Shown: positions 40,043-47,387 of the stretch, in pieces | How the letters are laid out: every line of letters starts with the position of its first letter | Position numbering within the stretch: the stretch's first letter is position 1 | Source: Anaerolineaceae bacterium | GTDB lineage: Bacteria; Chloroflexota; Anaerolineae; Aggregatilineales; Phototrophicaceae | Reading direction: 5' to 3' | Assembly (NCBI GenBank): GCA_020634115.1 | Contig: JACKCH010000011.1 | Coordinates: 744,001-808,000 of the forward strand | Length of the DNA: 64,000 nt | The notes under the pieces: model-generated | What the model was told of the DNA's origin: nothing | The model's input: the letters and a program-made list of their open reading frames with translations, nothing else | Databases searched by the model: none | Program-made: the position numbers and the translations under genes

Positions 40043-40856
40043 ACCGCCCCAACACCGCCCGGCAAAAACCCTGGGTTTCGGCGTCGGCGGCGAACAGGGT
40101 TTCGATGTGCAATTCCTGAATGGTGACATCGATCGCCGTGCCGAAGGTGGTCACGGTGGAAAAGAAACTCAGTTCCACATCCCCTTTGCGGAAGGTCAGC
40201 GTCAGCACCGGAAGCTGCGTCTCTGTCTCGCTCTCGTCCGGCACGACTCCGGTGCGGCGGCTGTCTGCCAGGCACGCCTCGTAGAGTTCCGCCAGCGCCG
40301 CACTCTGAAAGAGGATGCTTTCCTCGCGCAGCCGCTTGAGCAGCGTCCCCTGGACAACATCCCAGTTGACGACATAGCGCCACCAGCCATCCGGGGCGAA
40401 CAGCGCCCGGAACGTATTGTTGTGCCGCGCCAACAAGGACTCATCACCTACCAGCCACGTTGATAAACGCCGGAAGCCGTCATTCGCCATGACCACATCA
40501 TAACCCCGGTCAACGACGACTGCCGGGTAGGGTTCGTGCTGGCGCATCAGATGGTCGAGCGCCGCCCGCACCATGCCGGTGTGGTCATCGGCCAGCGACC
40601 AACTGGTATAACGCGGGGCGTACCCCGCCGCGATGAGTAAGGTATTTGTGTGCCGCAGCGGGAGTTCCAGCGCGTCGGAAAGGCGTAGAATCAGGTCGTC
40701 GCTGGGATGCGAGCGCCCGGTTTCGACAAAACTCAGATGGCGGGCCGAGACATTCGCGGCGAACGCGAGGTCCATCTGGCTCAGGCGGCGAACTTTCCGC
40801 CATTGCCGCACGATTTCCCCCGGTTTTTCGCGGGTTTCAGTCTGAATCAGCATCAT
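40041..40856 (-). CDS. MmyB-like XRE-family transcriptional regulator
   Basis: 271 residues: an XRE-type HTH at about 14-66 (RQWRKVRRLSQMDLAFAANVSARHLSFVETG) and the MmyB ligand-binding-like domain after it, marked by AVVVDRGYDVVMANDGFRRL, WWRYVVNWDVVQGTLLKRL and the Phe/Thr-rich end (LSFFSTVTTFGTAIDVTIQELHIETLF). MmyB-type domains resemble fatty-acid-binding PAS folds. It usually represses a neighbouring or its own gene; the 17-bp palindrome at its start codon (40857-40873) fits autoregulation. Confidence 0.9.
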   Translation of the reverse strand: MMLIQTETREKPGEIVRQWRKVRRLSQMDLAFAANVSARHLSFVETGRSHPSDDLILRLSDALELPLRHTNTLLIAAGYAPRYTSWSLADDHTGMVRAALDHLMRQHEPYPAVVVDRGYDVVMANDGFRRLSTWLVGDESLLARHNNTFRALFAPDGWWRYVVNWDVVQGTLLKRLREESILFQSAALAELYEACLADSRRTGVVPDESETETQLPVLTLTFRKGDVELSFFSTVTTFGTAIDVTIQELHIETLFAADAETQGFCRAVLGR

Positions 40857-40873
40857 ATTACCTGTGAGGTAAT
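40857..40873. promoter_or_regulatory. Operator candidate of the MmyB-like regulator
   Basis: Perfect inverted repeat ATTACCT-GTG-AGGTAAT directly upstream of the start codon at 40856. ATTACCT-type palindromes are common for MmyB-like XRE regulators, which repress themselves and often a divergent gene. Here no divergent coding gene begins until 41089. Confidence 0.65.
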
Positions 40874-40914
40874 TGTTTTCATGATGTCCCTACAATAAGC
40901 TGAAATCGTGAAGT

Positions 40915-40962
40915 TGTCAGTAGTCAGTTTTTAGTAGTCAGTTATCAGTTATCGGTTTTCAG
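40915..40962. repeat. TCAGTTTT heptad repeat tract
   Basis: GTCAGTAGTCAGTTTTTAGTAGTCAGTTATCAG-type repeats; same family as the tracts at 3890 and 20925. Confidence 0.65.
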
Positions 40963-40989
40963 AGGGTGTTTGTTAAATCGTGAAATACC

Positions 40990-41012
40990 GGAGGTTCGGG
41001 AGGGGTGAGGTC
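40990..41012. repeat. Half copy of the 86-bp palindromic element
   Basis: Only the right end is kept: GAGGTTCGGGAGGGGTGAGGTC, as in the full copies at 2187, 14958 and 19147. Confidence 0.7.
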
Positions 41013-41088
41013 AAGGTAGGTACCATGTTGAAACACACCACCAACCTTTTTGCAAACACGCTCTCAATATTCAGAAAGGTGATTCCCC

Positions 41089-41394
41089 ATGAAGCGATTC
41101 TACCTGGTAGCCGCCACCGTCGGCACGATTATCCCCTGGTTGTTTTTCGGCCAGTTCATCAACGCCGAGGGCGTGAATCTGTCGCTCTTCCTTGCCAGTC
41201 TGCCCGTCAACAGCGTGACCAGGGGGGCGACGGCGGATTTGCTGATCTCTATCCTGATTTTCTGGGTATGGGCGTATACCGATGCACGAAAACGCGGTAT
41301 CCGCTACTGGTGGCTGACCATCGTCGCCGGGTTCACGGTGGGGCTGTCGCTGGCGCTGCCGCTCTACCTGTATATGCGGGAGGATGCGGCGTAG
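41089..41394 (+). CDS. DUF2834 family small membrane protein
   Basis: 101 residues with three membrane helices (YLVAATVGTIIPWLFFGQF, TADLLISILIFWVWAYTDA, WWLTIVAGFTVGLSLALPLYLY). The FGQF and ADLLISxxxFWxWxYxDAR pattern is that of DUF2834, a family of unknown role found near transport and lipid genes. AAGGTG lies seven bases before the ATG. No operon partner. Confidence 0.82.
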   Translation: MKRFYLVAATVGTIIPWLFFGQFINAEGVNLSLFLASLPVNSVTRGATADLLISILIFWVWAYTDARKRGIRYWWLTIVAGFTVGLSLALPLYLYMREDAA

Positions 41395-41453
41395 CAGGGA
41401 GATCGCATCATGTTGACCCATGTGGATCAGGGTTAAGGTGAAGGACTAGACTC

Positions 41454-41999
41454 TTAATCTGCCTTAATCTGCCGTTCCCACTGTCCTCTGAGCGCCAGCA
41501 TCTCCCCGACGTGGCGGGTCATATCAAAGAGCGGGTGGCGCACCCAAAACCAGTTCGTCTGTTGGCCGTTATAACCTGGGGCGTGTGCCTCTAACGTGGT
41601 CATGTCAGTCATCGTGAGATACTCACGGATTGTGGCGCTGACCGCGTCGTAATACCCCCGCAGGATGTCGTTTGTAAAGGGGGGAATCGCCGCCACTTCT
41701 TCCGGTGTATAACCGGTGAGCATTCCCCATCCGTGTGTGCCTGTGCCGGATGGGGAATAACCGCTTTTGGCCGCCCACCCCCCTTTGCCCCATATTTCCT
41801 GCCCGGCATCCAGTCCTCCAACATGCTGCGTGAAAAATACATCCTGCGCCCGTGCCACATGCCAGATGAGATTTGCGATGCTGTTGCCCTGATTGTCTGG
41901 CCGCCAGTGCAGACACGCCGCCGGGGCGTTATCCAGCAAGTCGCGGATATAACGATCATTCTCGTCCAATAGCTGCAAAAGGACATCCTGCGGGTTCAT
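41454..41999 (-). CDS. DinB-family metal-binding protein
   Basis: About 181 residues, four-helix bundle of the DinB/DUF664 type. The three metal-binding His are expected at IWHVARAQDVFF, at the middle helix and at DMTRHVGEMLALRGQW. LLDNAPAACLHWRPDNQGNSIANL is typical of the family, which includes thiol transferases and damage-induced proteins. The ATG at 41999 has GGGAGG five bases ahead; upstream in-frame codons are not needed. Exact activity unknown. Confidence 0.85.
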   Translation of the reverse strand: MNPQDVLLQLLDENDRYIRDLLDNAPAACLHWRPDNQGNSIANLIWHVARAQDVFFTQHVGGLDAGQEIWGKGGWAAKSGYSPSGTGTHGWGMLTGYTPEEVAAIPPFTNDILRGYYDAVSATIREYLTMTDMTTLEAHAPGYNGQQTNWFWVRHPLFDMTRHVGEMLALRGQWERQIKAD

Positions 42000-42120
42000 G
42001 GTGGCCTCCCGGTTGAATTGATTAATTGAAATTACTATAGCGCAATCAGAACAAATGTACAAATCCATCTAGCTGGTATACCCTCATATTCTTCAATGGA
42101 AAATTGATATATCCAATTTC

Positions 42121-42149
42121 TTGACAAAAGATTTAGGCTAACCTAAAAT
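42121..42149 (+). promoter_or_regulatory. Promoter of the feo operon
   Basis: TTGACA at 42121-42126 and TAAAAT at 42144-42149, 17 bp apart, which is a near-consensus sigma-70-type promoter. The first gene starts about 40 bp downstream. The iron box at 42132-42147 sits inside it. Confidence 0.8.
42132..42147. promoter_or_regulatory. DtxR/IdeR-like iron box in the feo promoter
   Basis: Inverted repeat TTTAGG-CTAA-CCTAAA. The inner TTAGGCTAACCTAA matches the last 14 bases of the DtxR/IdeR consensus. It fills the -35/-10 spacer and overlaps the -10 box, so a bound regulator would block the polymerase. No DtxR-family gene lies in this window. The site fits iron control of the ferrous-iron uptake genes that follow. 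Confidence 0.78.
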
Positions 42150-42187
42150 AAAGATATAAAGTTCGGAAATTTAATTTGCTGGTGCAG

Positions 42188-42454
42188 ATGATGACCACTA
42201 CCACAACACTCACGCTCGATCAACTTCAACCGGGACAGACGGCTACAGTCACGGTCTTACACAGTACCGGCCTGAACCGACGGCGGCTGCTTGACCTGGG
42301 AATCCTGCCGGGGACGGTGATTACCGTCGCCATGCGGAGTCCACTGGGCGACCCCACCGCTTACGAAGTACGGGGGTCAGTCGTTGCGCTGCGGCGGGAA
42401 CAATCCCGTGAAATCGAAATCACCCTGCAATCAGCACCCATGGAAGAGAAATAA
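42188..42454 (+). CDS. feoA: Ferrous iron transport protein FeoA
   Basis: Small SH3-like protein (about 88 residues) that aids the iron channel FeoB. The LDQLQPGQTATVTVLHSTGLNRRRLLDLGILPGTVITV stretch follows the FeoA pattern (loop L-x-DLGI-x-PG), and the C-terminal strand AYEVRGSVVALRREQSREIEI is the usual last strand. The ATG at 42188 or 42191 is preferred over a TTG at 42176. It is one base from the FeoB gene. Confidence 0.88.
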   Translation: MMTTTTTLTLDQLQPGQTATVTVLHSTGLNRRRLLDLGILPGTVITVAMRSPLGDPTAYEVRGSVVALRREQSREIEITLQSAPMEEK

Positions 42455-42455
42455 C

Positions 42456-43301
42456 ATGACTCAAACTGAATCCCTGCCCACCGCCTATTGCGCGACCTGC
42501 CCAGCATTTAACAATGCCCAACTGCGTAAACTGGGGATCAACACTGAAGATTGGGATTACGTCGTCGCGTTGGCGGGCAACCCCAATACCGGCAAAAGCA
42601 CGGTGTTTAACGCCCTTACAGGGCTGCGCCAGCATGTTGGCAACTGGCCGGGCAAGACCGTTGCCCGCGCTGAAGGCGGTTTTCGCTACGACGACGCCAA
42701 CTACAAACTGGTTGACCTGCCGGGGACGTATTCGCTGCTTTCGACCAGTGTGGACGAAGAAATCGCCCGCGATTTCATCCTGTTCGGCCAGCCGGACGTG
42801 ACGATTGTCGTGGTGGATGCGACCCGGTTGGAACGCAACCTCAACCTGTGCCTGCAAATCCTGGAAATCACCGATCATGCGGTGGTGGCGCTGAACCTGA
42901 TGGACGAAGCCGAACGGCACGGCCTCAAAGTGGATGAACGTCACCTGATCCGTGAACTCGGCGTGCCGGTGGTGCCGATGGTGGCGCGACGTGGCGAAGG
43001 CATCCCGGAACTATTGGGCGCGGTGCATCAGGTGGCACGGGGCGAATTCGCTGTCCGCCAGCACCATATCCGCTACCGTGACCCACAGATTGAAAAGGCG
43101 GTCAACCAACTGGCGGCCCAACTCGAAAGTCAATTCCCCACCCTGCCGAATGCCCATTGGGTGGCGCTGCGGCTGCTGGAAGGCGATGAATCCATTGAGA
43201 GCGCTTTGCAGGAAGGTACACTGGGCGACTTGCAGCGTGGCGAACAGATCAAGTCGCAGAGCGAGCGTATGGTGATGGGGGTAGCGGGCTATGGCGACTA
43301 A
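42456..43301 (+). CDS. feoB: FeoB N-terminal GTPase part (separate protein)
   Basis: 281-residue G protein domain of FeoB. Motifs: G1 GNPNTGKSTVFNALTG, G2-type switch with HVGNWPGKTV, G3 VDLPGTYSLLS, G4 VALNLMDEAERHG and the GDI helices after it. It should bind GTP and gate iron entry. The reading frame stops just before the point where a fused FeoB would enter its membrane part; the next gene, shifted by one base and overlapping by 11 bp, holds that membrane part. It lies two bp behind feoA. Confidence 0.9.
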   Translation: MTQTESLPTAYCATCPAFNNAQLRKLGINTEDWDYVVALAGNPNTGKSTVFNALTGLRQHVGNWPGKTVARAEGGFRYDDANYKLVDLPGTYSLLSTSVDEEIARDFILFGQPDVTIVVVDATRLERNLNLCLQILEITDHAVVALNLMDEAERHGLKVDERHLIRELGVPVVPMVARRGEGIPELLGAVHQVARGEFAVRQHHIRYRDPQIEKAVNQLAAQLESQFPTLPNAHWVALRLLEGDESIESALQEGTLGDLQRGEQIKSQSERMVMGVAGYGD

Positions 43302-44721
43302 TGCCACACCTGACAATATCCTGGAAACCGCTGCTCAATTGCGGGCACAGATCGGCGGCGAGCAGTATCACGACAAACTGATGGAATCCATCTACACTGA
43401 TGCAGCACACATCGCGGATCAGTCGGTCAGCCGGGAGGGGCAGCGTGCCCGCCTGGGGTTCGACCAACTGCTTGACCGAGCGTTGACGCACCGTGTCTGG
43501 GGTTTCGTGGTGATGGGGCTGATGCTGCTGGGCGTGTTCTGGCTGACGATTGCCGGCGCGAACGTACCTTCGGCTATTCTGTCCGATTTCCTGTTGGGGA
43601 CGGTCTATACCTGGCTGCACGGTCTCGCTACTGCGCTGAGTTTCCCAACCTGGCTTTCTGGCCTGCTGATTGACGGCATCTACCTGGCGACAGCCTGGGT
43701 GGTTTCGGTTATGCTGCCGCCAATGGCGATCTTCTTCCCACTGTTCACACTGTTGGAGGACTTCGGCTATCTCCCACGCGTGGCCTTCAACCTGGATCGC
43801 CTCTTCCACAAAGCGGGCGCACACGGCAAGCAGTCACTTTCGATGATGATGGGTTTCGGCTGTAACGCGGCGGGCGTGATCGCCACGCGCATCATTGACA
43901 GCCCGCGCGAACGGCTGATCGCCATCATTACCAATAACTTCAGCATCTGTAACGGGCGTTGGCCGACTCTGATTCTGATGGGGACGATCTTCATCGGCGC
44001 GACGGCGCCTCCGGCAGTGGCGAGTTTCTTCGCCGCCGCCAGCGTGGTCACGATTGCGGTACTGGGGATTTTCGTCACGCTGATCGTCTCGGCATTTCTG
44101 TCGCGCACCTGGCTGAAGGGTGAAGCCTCGGTTTACAGCCTGGAACTGCCGCCCTATCGTCCACCGCGCATCATGCAGACCCTGTACACGTCGGTCATTG
44201 ACCGCACCCTGATTGTGCTGTGGCGGGCGGTGACGATGGCAGCCCCAGCGGGCGCGGTCATCTGGCTGTCGAGCAATGTCTATATTGGTGATGCCAGCAT
44301 CGCGGCGCACCTGGTCAACTTCCTGAATCCCCTGGGCGTACTGCTCGGTCTGAATGGGGTTATCCTGGTGGCGTATATCGTGGCGATCCCCGCCAACGAA
44401 ATCGTCATCCCGACGATCCTCATGCTGACGCTGACGCTGGGCAAGAACATCGCCGGGGCGCAGGCGGGCGTGATGGTGCAATTGGATGACTCACAGGTTT
44501 ACACGGTGCTGACGCAGGTGGGCGGCTGGACGCTGCTCACGGCGGTCAACCTGATGCTCTTCAGCCTGTTGCATAACCCATGCAGCACGACCATCCTCAC
44601 TATCTGGAAGGAGACGAAGAATCTGCGCTGGACAGTTGTTGCCACCGTACTGCCGATTGTGCTGGGCGTGGCCGTCACCTTCACCACCGCGACGATTGCG
44701 CGGTTACTGGGTTTGGTCTAG
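43291..44721 (+). CDS. feoB: FeoB membrane channel part (separate protein)
   Basis: 476 residues with many membrane helices and no G domain. It starts with part of the GDI linker (LMESIYTDAAHIADQSVSREG), then FDQLLDRALTHRVWGFVVMGLMLL, GYLPRVAFNLDRLFHKAGAHGKQSLSMMMGFGCNAAGVIATRI and FSICNGRWPTLILMGTIF, all core parts of the Fe2+ channel. MMGFGCN keeps the conserved Cys proposed to carry iron. The start ATG overlaps the upstream gene by 11 bp and has GGGGG ahead, so it can be made on its own. An intrinsic terminator follows. Confidence 0.92.
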   Translation: MATNATPDNILETAAQLRAQIGGEQYHDKLMESIYTDAAHIADQSVSREGQRARLGFDQLLDRALTHRVWGFVVMGLMLLGVFWLTIAGANVPSAILSDFLLGTVYTWLHGLATALSFPTWLSGLLIDGIYLATAWVVSVMLPPMAIFFPLFTLLEDFGYLPRVAFNLDRLFHKAGAHGKQSLSMMMGFGCNAAGVIATRIIDSPRERLIAIITNNFSICNGRWPTLILMGTIFIGATAPPAVASFFAAASVVTIAVLGIFVTLIVSAFLSRTWLKGEASVYSLELPPYRPPRIMQTLYTSVIDRTLIVLWRAVTMAAPAGAVIWLSSNVYIGDASIAAHLVNFLNPLGVLLGLNGVILVAYIVAIPANEIVIPTILMLTLTLGKNIAGAQAGVMVQLDDSQVYTVLTQVGGWTLLTAVNLMLFSLLHNPCSTTILTIWKETKNLRWTVVATVLPIVLGVAVTFTTATIARLLGLV

Positions 44722-44748
44722 CGCGAAGCCGCATCTTGTACCAGATTG

Positions 44749-44774
44749 AAGGCGGGCAATCCCCGCCTTTTTTT
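44749..44774 (+). terminator. Rho-independent terminator of the feo operon
   Basis: Stem AAGGCGGG / CCCCGCCTT with loop CAAT-like, followed by TTTTTTTG. It starts 28 bp after the FeoB membrane gene. Confidence 0.88.
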
Positions 44775-44817
44775 GTGCCTGCTGGCCCTTCCCTCCCTTG
44801 AAAATAACGTTTTATGG

Positions 44818-44884
44818 GCAGCGGACAGGCAGAAGCCTGTCCCTACCGAACCCTGTCGTAGGGACGCCATTTTTGGCGTCCGTT
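44818..44884. repeat. GTAGGGAC-type palindromic repeats
   Basis: Two units, CGGACAGGCAGAAGCCTGTCC and GTAGGGACGCCATTTTTGGCG then TCCG, each a hairpin. They lie in the spacer before the liv operon. Confidence 0.7.
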
Positions 44885-44954
44885 GAAAACAAGAGAATTT
44901 TCATCTCTCCGGGTGAACTCCTTTGAAATTTCCCTGTGAATCGTAATATCTAAA

Positions 44955-44974
44955 TTTGTGAAAAATATCACAAA
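44955..44974. promoter_or_regulatory. CRP-like operator upstream of the liv operon
   Basis: TTTGTGA-AAAATA-TCACAAA, containing the perfect CRP/Fnr consensus TGTGA-N6-TCACA. It lies 117 bp before the binding-protein start. A likely promoter follows: TTGCCT at 44996-45001, 17 bp, TACAAT at 45019-45024, putting the site about 60-70 bp before the transcription start, a normal position for activation. The Crp-family gene at 11639-12364 has the matching recognition helix. Confidence 0.75.
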
Positions 44975-45090
44975 AAGATATGAGGGTCTATTTGTTTGCC
45001 TTCCGAATATTCTCTTGTTACAATTTCCACCCATCAGATGGCGGCTGCCATTCTGTAAAAAAAGTATTTTCAAGGAAAGAGGAGTCAGAT

Positions 45091-46347
45091 ATGTCCATGA
45101 AGAAATTATTCATTCTGCTCACCGTGCTGATGCTGGCGATGTTGACTCTCGCCCCGGTCAGCGCCCAGGAAACCATCAAGATTTATACCAGTTGGCCGCT
45201 CCAGGGTTCAATGCAGCCCGAAGGCGAAAGTATGCTTGACGCGGCGCGTCTGGCGCTGGAACACTATCTGGCTGATCATGATGGCGTCGGCCCGGCAGGG
45301 TTCAATATCGAAATCGTCCCGACAGATGATGCTTCGCCGACCACTGGCTCGTGGGATGGCGTGATCGAAGCAGAAAACGCGCAGCGCTGTGTCAATGATG
45401 CCGAATGTATGGTGTACTTTGGCACTTACAACAGCGGTGCGGCCAAAGTCAGTATGCCGATCACCAATGAATCCGGCATCGCCCAGATCACCCCGGCCAA
45501 CACGTACCCCGGCCTGACCCACGCCTGGGATGCAGGCGAACCGGAAATCTATCGCCCCTCCGGCGACGTGAACTACTTCCGTACCAATGCCGCCGACGAC
45601 GTGCAGGGCTTCTCGGCTGCGGCCTGGGCGCAGTGCCTGGGCTTCACCAAGGTCTATATCCTCGATGACCGCCAGCTGTACGGCAAGGGCGTCGCGGATG
45701 CCTTCGTGCAGCGTGCTGAAGAAATCGGCCTGGAAATCGTCGGGCGTGACGGTGTGGAATCCACCGACATTGACTTCCGCGCTCTGCTTACCAAAGTTCG
45801 GGCCTCTGGCGCTGACCTGGTCTACGGCGGTTTCGTGATTGACTCCGGTGGCCCGCAGGTCATCCAGCAGATGGACGCCCTGGGTCTGTTCGGCAGTGGT
45901 GTCAAGTTCATGGGGCCAGATGGCTTGGTGAACCCGGCACTGGTCGAGCAGGTAGGTGGCCCAGAAGTCACCGACGGCAACATCTTCCTGACCTTCCCCG
46001 GCCTGACCCCGCAGCAGCTGACCTCCGACTCTGGTCTGCGTTTCGTGGCGGACTTCGAGGAACAGTATGGTTATGAACCGTCACCCTGGTCAACCTATGC
46101 CTATCAGTCCATGCAGGTCATCCTGAACTCGATTGAACGCGCTGGTACCAATGACCGCGCGGCCATCCTGGACGCGATGCGCGGCCTGAGTGACTTCGAA
46201 GGTGTGACCGGCGTCTTTGGTTTTGATGAAAACGGCGACCCGACCATTACCGCCCTGGGCGGCAATATCGTTGAGAATGGCGAGTTCATTTTCGACACCG
46301 AAATCAGCCCGGCCATGAATGAAACCTGCGACATGATGGGTGGGTAA
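45091..46347 (+). CDS. Branched-chain amino acid-type ABC transporter, binding protein
   Basis: 418-residue periplasmic-type solute receptor of the LivJ/UrtA family. The signal peptide MSMKKLFILLTVLMLAMLTL ends at VSAQE. Family motifs: EGESMLDAARLALEHYLADHD (ligand-binding loop), VVPTDDAS-like region, and CMVYFGTYNSGAAKVSMPI. GAGGAG lies six bases before the ATG at 45091; upstream ORF codons lie inside the leader. Ligand could be branched-chain amino acids, urea or amides. A hairpin separates it from the permease gene. Confidence 0.92.
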   Translation: MSMKKLFILLTVLMLAMLTLAPVSAQETIKIYTSWPLQGSMQPEGESMLDAARLALEHYLADHDGVGPAGFNIEIVPTDDASPTTGSWDGVIEAENAQRCVNDAECMVYFGTYNSGAAKVSMPITNESGIAQITPANTYPGLTHAWDAGEPEIYRPSGDVNYFRTNAADDVQGFSAAAWAQCLGFTKVYILDDRQLYGKGVADAFVQRAEEIGLEIVGRDGVESTDIDFRALLTKVRASGADLVYGGFVIDSGGPQVIQQMDALGLFGSGVKFMGPDGLVNPALVEQVGGPEVTDGNIFLTFPGLTPQQLTSDSGLRFVADFEEQYGYEPSPWSTYAYQSMQVILNSIERAGTNDRAAILDAMRGLSDFEGVTGVFGFDENGDPTITALGGNIVENGEFIFDTEISPAMNETCDMMGG

Positions 46348-46375
46348 GTTCAGCTGTAAGTAAGCATGTGATTAC

Positions 46376-46409
46376 CGACAGAGGGGACAGAAGCTAGTCC
46401 TCTCTGTCG
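46376..46409 (+). other. Intercistronic hairpin between livJ- and livH-like genes
   Basis: 13-bp stem CGACAGAGGGGAC / GTCCTCTCTGTCG with loop AGAAGCTA and one G-U pair. There is no T-tract. Such hairpins often protect the binding-protein mRNA and lower permease levels, as in E. coli malE-malF; that is inference here. Confidence 0.65.
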
Positions 46410-46431
46410 CTATATATCACCGGAGTTCTCC

Positions 46432-47379
46432 ATGAGTCTTGAACTAGAGTTATTTATTCAGCAAGTCTTTAACGGCCTGACCATTGGTGCCTACCTGGGG
46501 CTGATCGCTCTGGGCTATACGATGGTCTATGGCATCATTGAATTGATTAATTTCGCGCATGGTGATCTGTTCGCGTTTGGTTTTTTCATCTCTTTGACTA
46601 TTTTTACGGCACTGGGTATTCCGCGCCCGTTGGAAGGGTTTAACCTCATCATTGTTTTACCGCTGATTTTTGTGGTGACGATGGTGCTGACCGGCGGGCT
46701 GAATGTGGTGATTGACCGGGTCGCGTATAAACCGCTCAGGAATGCGCCACGCCTGGCCCCCCTGATTACTGCTGTCGGGGTGTCGTTCGCGCTGGAAGCC
46801 CTATTCGCCATCTGGCAGGGGCCGAGCCAGATCAACTATCCGCGCTATTTCCCACAGATTGACATTCTGCGGGATTGGCTGGGGTTGCAGCCGCAAATCC
46901 TCTTCATCACCACCAAAGACCTGTTCCTGTTCGGCGTCACGATCCCGCTGATGGTTGGGCTGACGTTATTCGTAGACCGCACCAAATTGGGCAAGGCTAT
47001 GCGGGCGGCTGCCCAGGATCGGGAAGCGGCCTCCATGATGGGAATCAATGTAGACCGGATTATCGCCACCACCTTCTTCATCGGTGGAGCGCTGGCGGGC
47101 GCTGCCGGATTGGTGTGGGGGTTATACATCAACTCCGGGCGCTTCCTGATGGGTTTTGAGGCCGGGTTGATGGCCTTCACCGCCGCTGTACTGGGGGGTA
47201 TCGGTAATATTCGCGGGGCAGTTGTGGGGGCGTTCGTGATCGGGTTGCTCAAGGCCCTGGGCGATCAGTATGTCGGCGGAGCATGGACACGGATTGTGAT
47301 CTTCGCGGTACTGATTTTGCTGCTTGTTTTCCGCCCGTCCGGTATTCTCGGCTCAACCCAGTCCATCGAGAAAGTGTAG
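46432..47379 (+). CDS. livH: Branched-chain amino acid-type ABC transporter, permease LivH
   Basis: 315 residues with about eight membrane helices. The family blocks GYTMVYGIIELINFAHGDLFAFG, RDREAASMMGINVDRII-like (here AAQDREAASMMGINVDRII) and AFTAAVLGGIGNIRGAVVGAFVIG are all present. Forms the translocation path with LivM. Its start lies 84 bp past the binding-protein stop, with CCGGAG ahead of the ATG. Confidence 0.93.
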   Translation: MSLELELFIQQVFNGLTIGAYLGLIALGYTMVYGIIELINFAHGDLFAFGFFISLTIFTALGIPRPLEGFNLIIVLPLIFVVTMVLTGGLNVVIDRVAYKPLRNAPRLAPLITAVGVSFALEALFAIWQGPSQINYPRYFPQIDILRDWLGLQPQILFITTKDLFLFGVTIPLMVGLTLFVDRTKLGKAMRAAAQDREAASMMGINVDRIIATTFFIGGALAGAAGLVWGLYINSGRFLMGFEAGLMAFTAAVLGGIGNIRGAVVGAFVIGLLKALGDQYVGGAWTRIVIFAVLILLLVFRPSGILGSTQSIEKV

Positions 47380-47387
47380 GGGGTGTT

